64,000 nucleotides of DNA from NCBI GenBank assembly GCA_950295325.1, contig OX485808.1:15704527-15768526 (forward strand), given 5' to 3'. The stretch is from Polytrichum commune (taxonomy: Eukaryota > Streptophyta > Polytrichopsida > Polytrichales > Polytrichaceae). A program made the position numbers and the translations under genes. The notes beneath the pieces were generated by a model. That model saw only the letters and a list, made by a program, of their open reading frames with translations, did not search any database and was not told where the DNA came from. Positions 54,765 to 64,000 of this stretch are shown here, piece after piece; within the stretch, counting starts at the first letter, position 1; the number at the start of each line of letters is the position of its first letter.

Positions 54765-57700
54765 ACACATGCCTGCCTTCAATGCGGAGAGATGTGCGCT
54801 TTGACTGCACACTCTGGGAGCAAACGATTTCCGATCGCAACCTTCTCACCAGCGTTCTTCCACAGTTGGAAGAAAATGCGAGCGGAAAGTGGAAAAGGCT
54901 TCAGCTCGTCGATCTAACCGTCAGATTTGGGAGTGCCTGCAATTAATAGCACACATACCTCGCTTCAATGCAAAGAGATTCAAAAGATATACGGTGGTGA
55001 TGACTAGCTAGGTCTGGGTCCTGCACACATGCAGTTTCAGCCGACCCATTCGACCTCGAGCTTCGCTAACTTATTACAATGTGCACATGTGTGTTGTCTA
55101 ATTGTCTCATGGCCTTTTCTTCCAGCTCCATTCTCAACCATTTGGAGACACCAACAACAAGACAAATGTCCGATGTAATCAGAACTCAAGTCTCGCTGGA
55201 TTTACCAGCGGTTTGACTGCACTGATTACCCCCAATTAGTGCGTGTTTTTATTTGGAGTTACAAGTCATCGTATATTTTCCTCGCTCTCTCTGCATCCAC
55301 TTCTCGTGGGATATGAAACACACAATGAGTACGACATGATTAGCATTTCCAAACTGTGCCCAGAGACATATCATGCCTGATAATTTTCGGAGCTCATATG
55401 AACGTTTTATTCTTTATCAAATTGGAAGTTTTTGTGCTCATTAAATGGTCATATACAAACTCCCATGGTCCTGCTTATATTAGGCCTAGAATAGATGACA
55501 TGCTTTCATCACATAGTACCTAGGTACGCAACTCCCATATTATACGCAGGGGGCATCCAATTAAAAGCGGCTTAGAGGACGGCTTTTGTAAAAATTACAT
55601 CAAATTATATAAAAATAAAAGAACCAAAACTTGCGTGAAGACAAAATTAAATAAAAAGAGATATAGAATAAGTTGGATTGCATATACATTTATTTATTGA
55701 AAACACGACAACGTATATAAAAAACTAAAACACCTATTTTTTTAACCTATGCCTATGCATAATTTTAAAAGATCCACACGGGTAGTTGCCTCCAATTAAA
55801 ATTGAAGGTCATTGGCAATGTTTTATGTATTTAAAAAAAAATCTTTTAAGAAAAAAACCCAAAGAGTTGGGTAGTTTGGCCTATGATACATGTATTGAAA
55901 AAACTCGTATAATTAGATTTTTAATGCAATTATTTGCTTCACGGAATATTCATTTCCTATATAATTTTACATTTTTGGATTCCTTGTAAGAAGGGCTACA
56001 AGAGTTTCCTACATTAAAACAAATTATATCACTCGAGATTGAACTAAAATGCATTATAAGTAATTATGATCAGGGCCATATAATACAGGAGTTGCGTACC
56101 CGGGTTTATTACAAGTGTTTGATGAGGTGATCTTGATGCAAGATGTGAGATAGGATATACATGTTAAATTTATAAAATGTTGTCAAAATGAAGTCAATCA
56201 TATTTTATCTCATACCAATATGCTTACACAATATAAAAATAATGATAAAGCTTATAGTAATTTATTTATTTATTTATTATTACTACTATCATTATTGAGT
56301 ATATTAATAATTATGTTAAGACTTTGTTTGTACAATATAAATGATCGAATAACCAAAAATTAATTTGGCAATCACGACATGTTATAGTGACTTATCATAT
56401 GTTACATGTGTGGACACTTATATTATTAATTAAAATACTAGCTACATGGAATGTAATGCCACATATGGCCTTAGTGGCAACTTGCAGGAGGTTAGAATAT
56501 GAGCCTAAAATACCCAAAGCCACATCTCCCTTCTTTGTTATTTATAAATTAACCAATGCTTCACACTAGCTAGGAGGGGACAAAGGCGTCTTACATGCCA
56601 ACTCGAAGGTGCTTACCTCGACTGAGCTGCACCCAGATTCCAAGTCTCATTACAGACTCATCCGGTTTTTGTTTACCAATTGACAGTACTTGAAGTGCCA
56701 CAACTTCCTGGCCAGTGGGTTTTGACTTCATACATTGAAAGGTAAATCTTGGCAAAGTGTGGAGTGTAGGGACGTCCTCTCATACTCAAGGTATGTGTGT
56801 GGGCTCATTGTGGACACCTCCCAACTCCAAAGTCAAATTGGATTGTTGGATTGGAATTAGAAATCAACTCATTTAGTTAAAATTGCAAATCACGAAGAGT
56901 GGCAAATTGAAGTTTCAACATTGATGTTGAGATGCCACTTTAAAGTGTAAGCATATAGGGCCCTCCCAATCATGTTAACTCATGAACTTAGAATGGTTAA
57001 CATGTTTTGAGCACATGTTCAATCTCATCGTAGCACATGTCTTTTTCATGTCCACTCATAGCTACAAACCTTGCCATATACAACACAAATATAGGTGTGA
57101 GTGACCAATATATATTGCCAATGTATCTTAGTGAAGATAACGAAGAAAGAAAGGGTTAAGTGGTAGCTTAAGTCAGAGTAATGGGTTGGTGGTTTAAGTA
57201 TTTAGAAGGACATGAGGTAATCCTACCGTTTATAAGGTGTAAACTCACGCTTTGGAATTGGTGGACATGCATCTCTTCTACTAAACTCCATAAACCCTGA
57301 ATCCACTGCATGACAAGAATGTTGAACTAAACCATCGACAAGAGTGCAAGTTGGGTAATCCTCTATCCCTCGGGACATTACCGTAGGGCTAGAAACAACA
57401 TGCATCAAAGATCTGCACAACCCAAGGAGAAACTCAGCTCATACAAAACAGCATTGCAAAAACATCGAGTCATCGAGTTTTCAGTACACAGATAATTTCA
57501 TGCTGCGGCAATGGCTAGCCATAGCACCTGGCTTTCATAGCTTCTGAAGACTTTGACATGCCAGGATAATTCTAAATCCTGAAGAAAACTCCGAAGAATT
57601 CTTTAAATCCTGGATACCTGACAAATCACCAAAACTTCCTCACGCAGTCCTCTATCTAGCTGTAGAAAATTACTACCTATGTACAAGTAATCCACGTCTT

Positions 57701-57842
57701 CAGGATGGAGACGAAACTTTTCTTTGACCCTAAAGGTCACTGCTTCCTAACACTCACTGATAAATCAATCGCTGTCATCGCCATGTACAAGGTTGGTCTC
57801 TATATTACACACACTACAGACAGTCTTTCAAATTAGCTGCAG
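54765..57842. other. Intergenic DNA, mostly AT-rich
   Basis: A partial copy of the 53-kb tandem repeat at about 54945-55060. About 55280-55470 is an ancient match to 18530-18740. 55550-56560 is strongly AT-rich with an (ATTT)n stretch near 56263-56282. Frame 57223-57420 (-) has no known domain. Confidence 0.45.
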
Positions 57843-58058
57843 TCACCAATGAATCTCCAATTGAAAATTGGAGATCCTGGGTCTCAAGTTTGTAGCAGAT
57901 GGGAGGAGGGTGTACTGAAAACCTGGATCCTTCGAAGAGAATGACATCCTCTCAGGTGAACCTTGAGGGAATCTGGTCTGAACTTTCTTCCACATGTCCT
58001 GCAGGTAAGTAGATAAATCATCAGGATTTTGTGAGGATGGAGACCATTGATCTACTAC
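57843..58058 (-). other. Probable 3' untranslated exon of the SOSEKI gene, or alternative C-terminus
   Basis: Downstream of the SOSEKI stop, an acceptor (GAGTGCAG) at 58059-58061 could join to the donor GTAAGT at 58172. The joined frame meets TAG at once. Read on its own in another frame, the segment encodes an open 73-codon stretch (SPSSQNPDDLSTYLQDMWKK and onward, ending at 57843) with protein-like composition. It could be an alternative last exon if a different splice is used upstream. Confidence 0.3.
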
Positions 58059-58168
58059 CTGCACTCAACTCTTCACATGAAAGGACGGTAAATCATGACC
58101 AGAATTTCGGAGCGTTCACATTTCCGTTTGACATTTGTTGTGAATCATCAACATTGAGGTGCAGTGAC

Positions 58169-61100
58169 TTACGAGCACTCTTTCAGGATACGTTTGAAGT
58201 CCGGAGGGGGCATTGAATTTTTGACAGCTTCATGCAGACTTTTCTCCCAATCCAAGGTTGTTAATCCAGGTGTTATTGGCCTGCAATGGCAAAGAGAGCG
58301 CCGCATTGTTAGTTATCGATTACAGCATAATCCACCGGCACGCTCCCCCATGATCCATTTGACGTGCTAAAAGGTGTACAGGTGCAGAACTAAATATTTT
58401 GTCTAAAAGAAAATCAATAGGAAGTGAGCTGCGTGCTCAATGTCATGTGTCCTGAGTGCTGTTATTTGATAGATGAAGCTTTTGAGAAATTCTGGAAGTA
58501 TTACCTTTCGTCCATTGCACGGAAGTCGGTCACAACTGTATCGACACCGATTCTGTTTAATTCAGACAATTCGTGGAATATTGTCCGTCTGCCACTGGAA
58601 CTTCCCACTCCATTTCTGCTTACAGAGCGTGCGAGTGTTGGAGATGATGCAGTGCTAGGGCTTCTTGTACTTCTCCTTGGTTTTGTGTCGTTGGTGCCTT
58701 TGTGGAAGCCAGGAGGAAGAGGCTTCCCTGCTGAACCCGTCTCCCTCGCCGGATTGGGAGTGTGTTCAACACTTCTTACATGTATTCTGCAAAAATGCCC
58801 AGAACCGCTGTATGAGAAACAGAACAAGAAACATTATCCCGACTCTACTCCACCATTTGATCGAGATGACACAAGAAACTATGATCCTATACAGAAAACT
58901 TACATGAACTGCATTGAGCCTGTATTCAAGAATTTATCAAATGTTATGTGCAATAGCAGGTAAAGTGGAAAAGGTTTTAAACCTGGCTATGGCAGGACTT
59001 GCAGAGGATTCGAGCGGTGGAGTCATTGGTTGTGTTTGACATAGTGGTGTTTGAGGCATTTCTTCCAAAGCAGGTGTAGAAGCTGTTTTCAATTGTTCTA
59101 CACCTGGTTGCGGTGAAGAATCTGTGAGATCACTGTTAACATTTGCAGGACAAACGTCGTTAAGTCTGGGTGTAGCAGGCTCCTCAACAGTATTTGATGC
59201 CTGCTGTTCTGAATGGTGATCAAGCAGTTCCTTGAGAATGTCGGATCGTCTTCCGCCAATGTCGCATGTAGTATTGCCCTCGAAGATCGATCGGCATGCC
59301 GATGAAAATGATCTTCGTAACGAAGCTTTTCTCCCATTGCAAACCGCTTCCGAGGCAGAACGGGAGAAAGCAGAGGCAGGAGGAGCATCTCTTTTGACAT
59401 CCTTGTTTGTGTCTCCAGAGAACTGCTGCTCGCATGTCGTCGCAGAATGTTTTTTGTGCTTACTACAACCACCAGTCCAGCGAGCCCAAAGCAACTGCAC
59501 GACATTTAGATGTGGCTTAAATGTCTGCTCAGTTTTCTTCTCCGTCTGCACAGTCGGCGCATCTACAGCATCAGCACTGAGGTTCTCTGATTTGACATCA
59601 CTAGAAAAGAGGCCTATGGAAATGCCAGATGGATCATTGAGAGCTCCGTCGTTGACATTGTTCTCTCGTTCTCCAGAAGCAGATTTAATGCTATGCGACT
59701 CTGTTCGGAACAGGCTCCTTCTAATGTCTTTTTTCCATATTCTCCGCCTGCCACTGGGAGAGCCGAGTGGTGACTCCGGCGATGTGAAAGACGAGGACGA
59801 ATTCGAAGACTCAGAACCTTGCGCTGTTAATGTTGACGATCGCGTGCTCAGAACGAGAGGATTTCTGACATCCTTGACGAGTGCGGTGTCTTGACGAGGG
59901 GAAATTTCGCTGTCAGACGAGGAGAAGCAGAAGTCGGACCTCTCAAGATCTATTGTCTCTTGCTCGACGGAAATAGTCGGCGGTTTCTCCTTCATGGTTC
60001 TCAGAGCTCCTACCGATTTTTCGCCCTCGCTTGAAGTCTCTGACATGTTCGCTAAGGTGCTCAAGGTCTCACCACCGTTTGGAAGAACTGGCAAATTGTG
60101 GCAGACTTCTTGAGCTCCGTGAAATTTTTTTGGAGTGCCGAGGTGGTACTTGCTGTCGGCGGACTCTTGAGAGAGTGACGAACTCTTCTGGTTTAGTTCA
60201 CTCTGGCACTTGTGGTGCACACGGTCCGTTGCGGCTGCGAGGACACACAGGTCAGCTCAGCTGAAATTGTAAGAGTACATGGCCACGCAGTAATAATGCA
60301 ACACTTGCAAACAACGATGGTAGATTTGTTAATGAGGTTCCTGGTAACTAATTAGGTTTGCAGCACAGTTTACTACTTACTCTGCAGTGGAGGAAAACTT
60401 ACTTGCAAAGATGTCGATAAATTCAGAAGCTCTGATTACGTACTCCCCGCTTCCGGGCAATGGAAGTATCACGTCATCGTCAATCACGTCGCTCCAAATA
60501 AAAGTACTCTTATAGTTCCTGCACGGCGGCCATGACATGATGTGATGAATAATCTTTGCGACAGATGTACAACTCGTCAAGCCGATAGTCGGAAACAAGA
60601 ACATCAGAAACATTCGAGAAACATTCACGAACATCAAGAACGTTCGCAAGATTGCAGACATAGCTATAACATGTGCCATTAACGAGGTAACATTAGTGCG
60701 GCGCTTGAAAGAGTGAGTTTAGACACGGCCTCATCAACACCGGTAGATATTTACCGTTTGTATGACCAGGAAAACAACTCGATTAGTCCTTTCCCTCGCA
60801 ACGTGGATAGTCGATGTTTTACATCTGTAAGAACCATACAAATTAGGATGATTAGACACCAATCGCTGCCAGCGTTCTCTCATGAGATGGTGTAGACTGT
60901 ATGCAATGAGGAACTGGACGAGAAAAGAAAATGCAAGAAAGCGTTGCTCTGAAGCTTCTTGAGTCTTGCAAAAAAAAATAATACAGCTGTATGTAACGAA
61001 CATATGCATCGAAAGTCCACAGAAAGTAATAATGGCGGGATACAAATTCTACAGCTAGAGAATTGCCTACCTTTCAGGCGAAGCCCGTCTTGTTTGGAAG

Positions 61101-61200
61101 GGTACTGAACTTCAATTAGGTGCGGATCCTCGAGCTCTCCATTGCGGTTGAGCTGGTACACAACCTGTGCCCTTGCAACGTCTATCTCTTGATAATTCAT
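58169..61200 (-). CDS. SOK: SOSEKI (DUF966) DIX-like cell-polarity protein
   Basis: Six exons on the minus strand: 61200-61071, 60824-60755, 60518-60403, 60234-58983, 58786-58505 and 58280-58169. They join through GT-AG introns with matching phases into 653 residues. Exons 1-3 encode the SOSEKI DIX-like domain (residues about 9-105): AQVVYQLNRNGELEDPHLIE, the KHRLSTLRGKGL helix, SWSYKRNYKSTFIWSDV, then DDVILPLPGSGEYVIRASEF. SOSEKI proteins polymerise through this domain and mark cell corners and edges in land plants. Exon 4 (417 residues) is Ser/Glu-rich and disordered, with a KHKK/RRSFSS basic-serine character. Exons 5-6 encode a conserved-looking tail: HTPNPARE, RTIFHELSELNRIGVDTVVT, DFRAMDER and PPPDFKRILKECS. 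The ATG at 61200 is the first in frame. Exon 4 donor GTTTAA is weak. No neighbour is functionally related. Confidence 0.88.
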
Positions 61201-62860
61201 GTTCGCGGTTGTTGCCCTTCCTTCGATGTGACGGAGATTGCTAGGAATCGGAGTTGGCTGGAATGAAATGCAAAGAGTTTCCAACTTCTCCAAAGTAGCA
61301 AGTTCAGCTCACGTGACAGTCAAGTGCTTTCAGGTTCCAAGAACGTTGAGGTGATGTAGATAATCTCTCTCGGAGTAAAGTTCCAGTGCGCGCGTCCACA
61401 TAGGCACCGTAGCAGGTCACTCATACGGAAATGAGGACAACAACAATAACAACAATGAAGAAAAGCACGAAGTAGATTTTGAGGACAAAAGAAACCGCTT
61501 ATGGGTTCCTCTTTATGTACTCAACGAGGTCACAAACAGGAGTCGAAAGTGAAGTGGTACTGCTATATGGACCAACCTGTCTTTTCACCAATGAGACAAA
61601 CCGAGCCTACGATGGAAAGTAGATGATAATTATTATGCAATGTCGCTCTCTTTCTGGCAACGGACAGCTCCGGCAATCATGCACAGAGAAGGATGCAATG
61701 GGTGTCGATGCAATGGCAATCAAATGTCACACTCTCAGTCTACAGCCTACACGGCAGGTCCAGATAAAAAAAGAAGTCGGAATTAACTAAACGGCTTTAC
61801 AGAGAATAAAGGCTGGAAACTAAGAGATCAGCAATACTGAACAGAGAAATACGGGCAAGGAGGAACTGCCTTATCATATCCTCTAAAGGAGCCTAGCCAC
61901 TGGAGAATTCAATTCTTCGAAGCTGGAAAATCATCAAGAAGCATGTAAAAGTGTAAAAAAAACTCGGAGAATGCACCAGAGAGCAGAAGACCCACTAGAA
62001 ACAGTGATTCCACTAGGAGGAAAAACTAAGACTCGTTTCACAACCAAAAAAAAAAAAAATGGTTACGACAGGGGCTCAAATTGCAGCAAAATTCTCTTTC
62101 AGATTGACGAATGAGAGGTGATGATAAAGTAAAGCACCCATTCACATGCAAGGAAGTGTAATGTGCATGTAGGGAGTAAATTACTACGCCATCTCCATCA
62201 CAAACAGAGTACTACTCACACTGTTCACCTCAGATATCAAAGTACAAGGGATTGGAAATGAAGCCAAATAAAATCTGCAAAGCGAGAAGGTGGCAACGCG
62301 AGAGAGAGCGAGAGCGAGAGCGAGCTATAGAGTACAAGCTGAAACCAGCCTGAGGGCGTGCGATTGAGGAAGCCAGGACTGTGCATCGACTATATATCCA
62401 CCCCCCCCCCCCCCACTCCCCCTACTACCAACCGAATTAATAATAGATTATCCGCTGTCCCGCACTCATCAAGTCCCCTTGAGGCAGGCCAGCCGCCATG
62501 AGGCTCAACAAACTGGGGGGCCATGAGTTTACCCGCCGGTAGCCGTCTCTGACCGCAGGTAAACACTTGCTTAACGGAACTCCGTTCAGTCGGGCGGCCA
62601 CTGTAGCGCGCTCCGTCCGGGAGACGGCGGGGAAGAGCTCCGGTCGCCGGGGGTGCGTCCGGTGCCGACCGCAGCTTGTTTAATGCACAAGAGGATCTTT
62701 TAATGCCCGCAAAGTGGTAGAGTGGTCATAATAGTGTCTGAGTTTCCCCTTGTGTGTCAGGGCGAGAGGAAGAAGTTGGAACTCTCCTGAGCTCTGCAGC
62801 CAGTAACCAAATTTTGTCTTGGGTGAAAAAGTGTAGGAAAAGGCTCAACTAGCTAGGTCT
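61201..62860. promoter_or_regulatory. Upstream region of the SOSEKI gene
   Basis: No coding sequence seen. It holds a GA/GCGAGA purine microsatellite at 62301-62326 and a CTATATATCC box at 62388-62397, next to a 14-C run (62401-62414). The TATA-like box lies 1.2 kb upstream of the start codon, so if it is used the 5' leader is long or contains an intron. GC content rises sharply from 62450 to 62690. Suggestive only. Confidence 0.35.
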
Positions 62861-62861
62861 T

Positions 62862-62886
62862 GGGGGGGGGGGGGGGGGGGGGGGGG
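62862..62886. repeat. Poly-G tract
   Basis: About 24 consecutive G, directly against the miniature inverted-repeat element at 62886. Confidence 0.9.
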
Positions 62887-62970
62887 CGAACCAACCCATA
62901 CACTCGTTCCTTGTTGGATGACTACAGCCCCGCTGCCCTCTAAGGAACCAATGTACAGGTGTTGTTTCGC
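62886..62970. mobile_element. Miniature inverted-repeat element, second copy
   Basis: Shares GCGAACCAACCCATACACTC and the CGTTCCTTGTTGGATG loop with 20477-20559, ending AATGTACAGGTGTTGTTTCGC. The right arm has diverged slightly. Confidence 0.55.
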
Positions 62971-63719
62971 CCCGGCCGAGGGGATTTGCCTTCTGCACAA
63001 GAGACCCGCAAATTGGGTAACTTGGTTGTTCAGCAGATTAAAAAGGTCACGCAAAAGTCTAGTATGTGTGAAGGTTTCGTGACCTCAAATATTTTGAAGT
63101 TGGATTTTTTTTTCTTTTCATATTTCTTGAACTTCTTGTAAACATGAGTGCAGGCAATACAAAATTTTCTAGAAACGAATCAGTTTAATGTAATTTTATC
63201 ATGTTTTAAAAAAAATCTAGATAATTATGGGTTTGTTATATCTACTTGCACACTACTTGCACCATCTTCTAAAATATGTATAGTTTTATCACTATATTCG
63301 TTAATTTGAGACTTTCTCTTGTCTCAAATTAATATATGGACCACAACAACATGGTCTAATGTTTGGGTCGTCCTACCTAAACCACCTTGATATGAGTTCT
63401 TAATTGGGTTCTTGATATGAACACCCCTTCAAAGTATTTGCATCTTACAACATTCTCCAATATTTGTGTGATTTTATCCATGTTCTTATATTTGTAATTG
63501 TCTCAAAATGCCAAAAAAATCCCAAATTAACGAATATAGTGATTTTTCATATAAAAAAAATTGGCAACATAAATTGCTTGGCTTTGTAGATCAATGTGTT
63601 TTTTTAAAAACAATTATGATTTTTTCCTTCACATAATTCAAAATTAGTATATAGTTTTGAATCACTTTCGCTTAAACCTCTGTAGGATAATGGAGTTGTA
63701 TGCTTGACCATGCTTGCGC
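62971..63719. other. AT-rich intergenic DNA
   Basis: Contains a short inverted word pair (about 63298-63332, TTAATTTGAGAC...GTCTCAAATTAA) that can form a hairpin. No gene seen. Confidence 0.45.
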
Positions 63720-63865
63720 CCTGATTTGACACCAGAATTAGCTTAAAGAGCCCGATTAAACTACTCAAGGTCATTCGAGATGAATCAATGTCAAACCTAA
63801 AGGGGATCAAGTATACATGTTTGATGGATGAGATGTATGCTCGTCTGATAATTTCCTCTCTCCAT
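63720..63865 (-). repeat. Repeat D, diverged fragment
   Basis: Matches the block at 44255-44420 in the same orientation: 'tttgac.c.agaatgagctttaaagatccc', 'actcatt.gagaggaatc', 'ggggtcaa.ttttatg', 'atttcctct'. Much more diverged than the other pieces. The rest of the window to 64000 shows nothing further. Confidence 0.45.
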
Positions 63866-64000
63866 ATCATAAGTCTATGTTGGCATTTTGCGACTCGGGG
63901 TCGTGGTGTCTATGTAAACCCATCATCATGGATGAAGGGGCTTTAGTAAAATAAGCCCTCTATAGCTTGAGGGTTGTTTCATTCCAATTGAATCCCTCTA

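Noticed and set aside
59232-59894. 220-codon plus-strand open frame
   Set aside because: Lies antisense to SOSEKI exon 4, whose minus-strand frame is longer, phase-consistent with its introns and matches the family composition.

Overview
The window is eukaryotic nuclear DNA from a plant-lineage (streptophyte) genome. It has two well-supported protein genes with short GT-AG introns, TTTAGGG-type repeats, AT-rich intergenic DNA, and abundant nested transposable elements of plant type (Ty3/gypsy, Ty1/copia, zf-RVT LINE, PIF/Harbinger-like and hAT-like MITEs, pogo/Tigger-like DNA transposon). The species cannot be fixed from sequence alone. A SOSEKI gene and an EXORDIUM-type protein fused to a CUB domain suggest a seed-free land plant or a streptophyte alga rather than a flowering plant.

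The host genes: (1) at 15013-17989 (+), a three-exon gene for a 521-residue predicted secreted protein with a signal peptide, an EXORDIUM/phi-1 domain and a C-terminal CUB domain. (2) at 58169-61200 (-), a six-exon gene for a 653-residue SOSEKI (DUF966) cell-polarity protein. Its DIX-like domain is split over exons 1-3, and all intron phases agree.

The rest is layered mobile DNA. 3.7-5.1 kb and 13.65-14.66 kb carry a ~490-bp PIF/Harbinger-type MITE, the latter as a copy nested inside a copy just upstream of the EXO-CUB gene. 6.1-8.5 kb is a decayed copia element. 8.69-10.21 kb is a hAT-like element with an 8-bp target duplication that itself holds another MITE. 10.8-12.0 kb is an unclassified repeat ('repeat D'). 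A second copy of it is split into three pieces (21.62-21.82, 32.71-32.91 and 43.71-44.43 kb) by two large insertions. The first insertion (21.82-32.71 kb) looks like a giant pogo/Tigger-like DNA transposon carrying a DDE transposase remnant, a decayed ParB-like/DNA-methyltransferase-like gene and a SWIM-type zinc-finger gene. The second (32.91-43.7 kb) is a LINE interrupted by a Ty3/gypsy element and a block of minisatellites.

A family of large (1.65-1.82 kb) LTRs with TGTGAGCCC...GGGCTCACA ends occurs four times: once as the 3' LTR of the gypsy element, and three times as solo LTRs with 5-bp target duplications. Two of these solo LTRs are nested one inside the other at 45.29-48.81 kb. Further MITEs lie at 48.9-49.3, 49.78-50.81, 52.24-52.47 and 54.28-54.75 kb.
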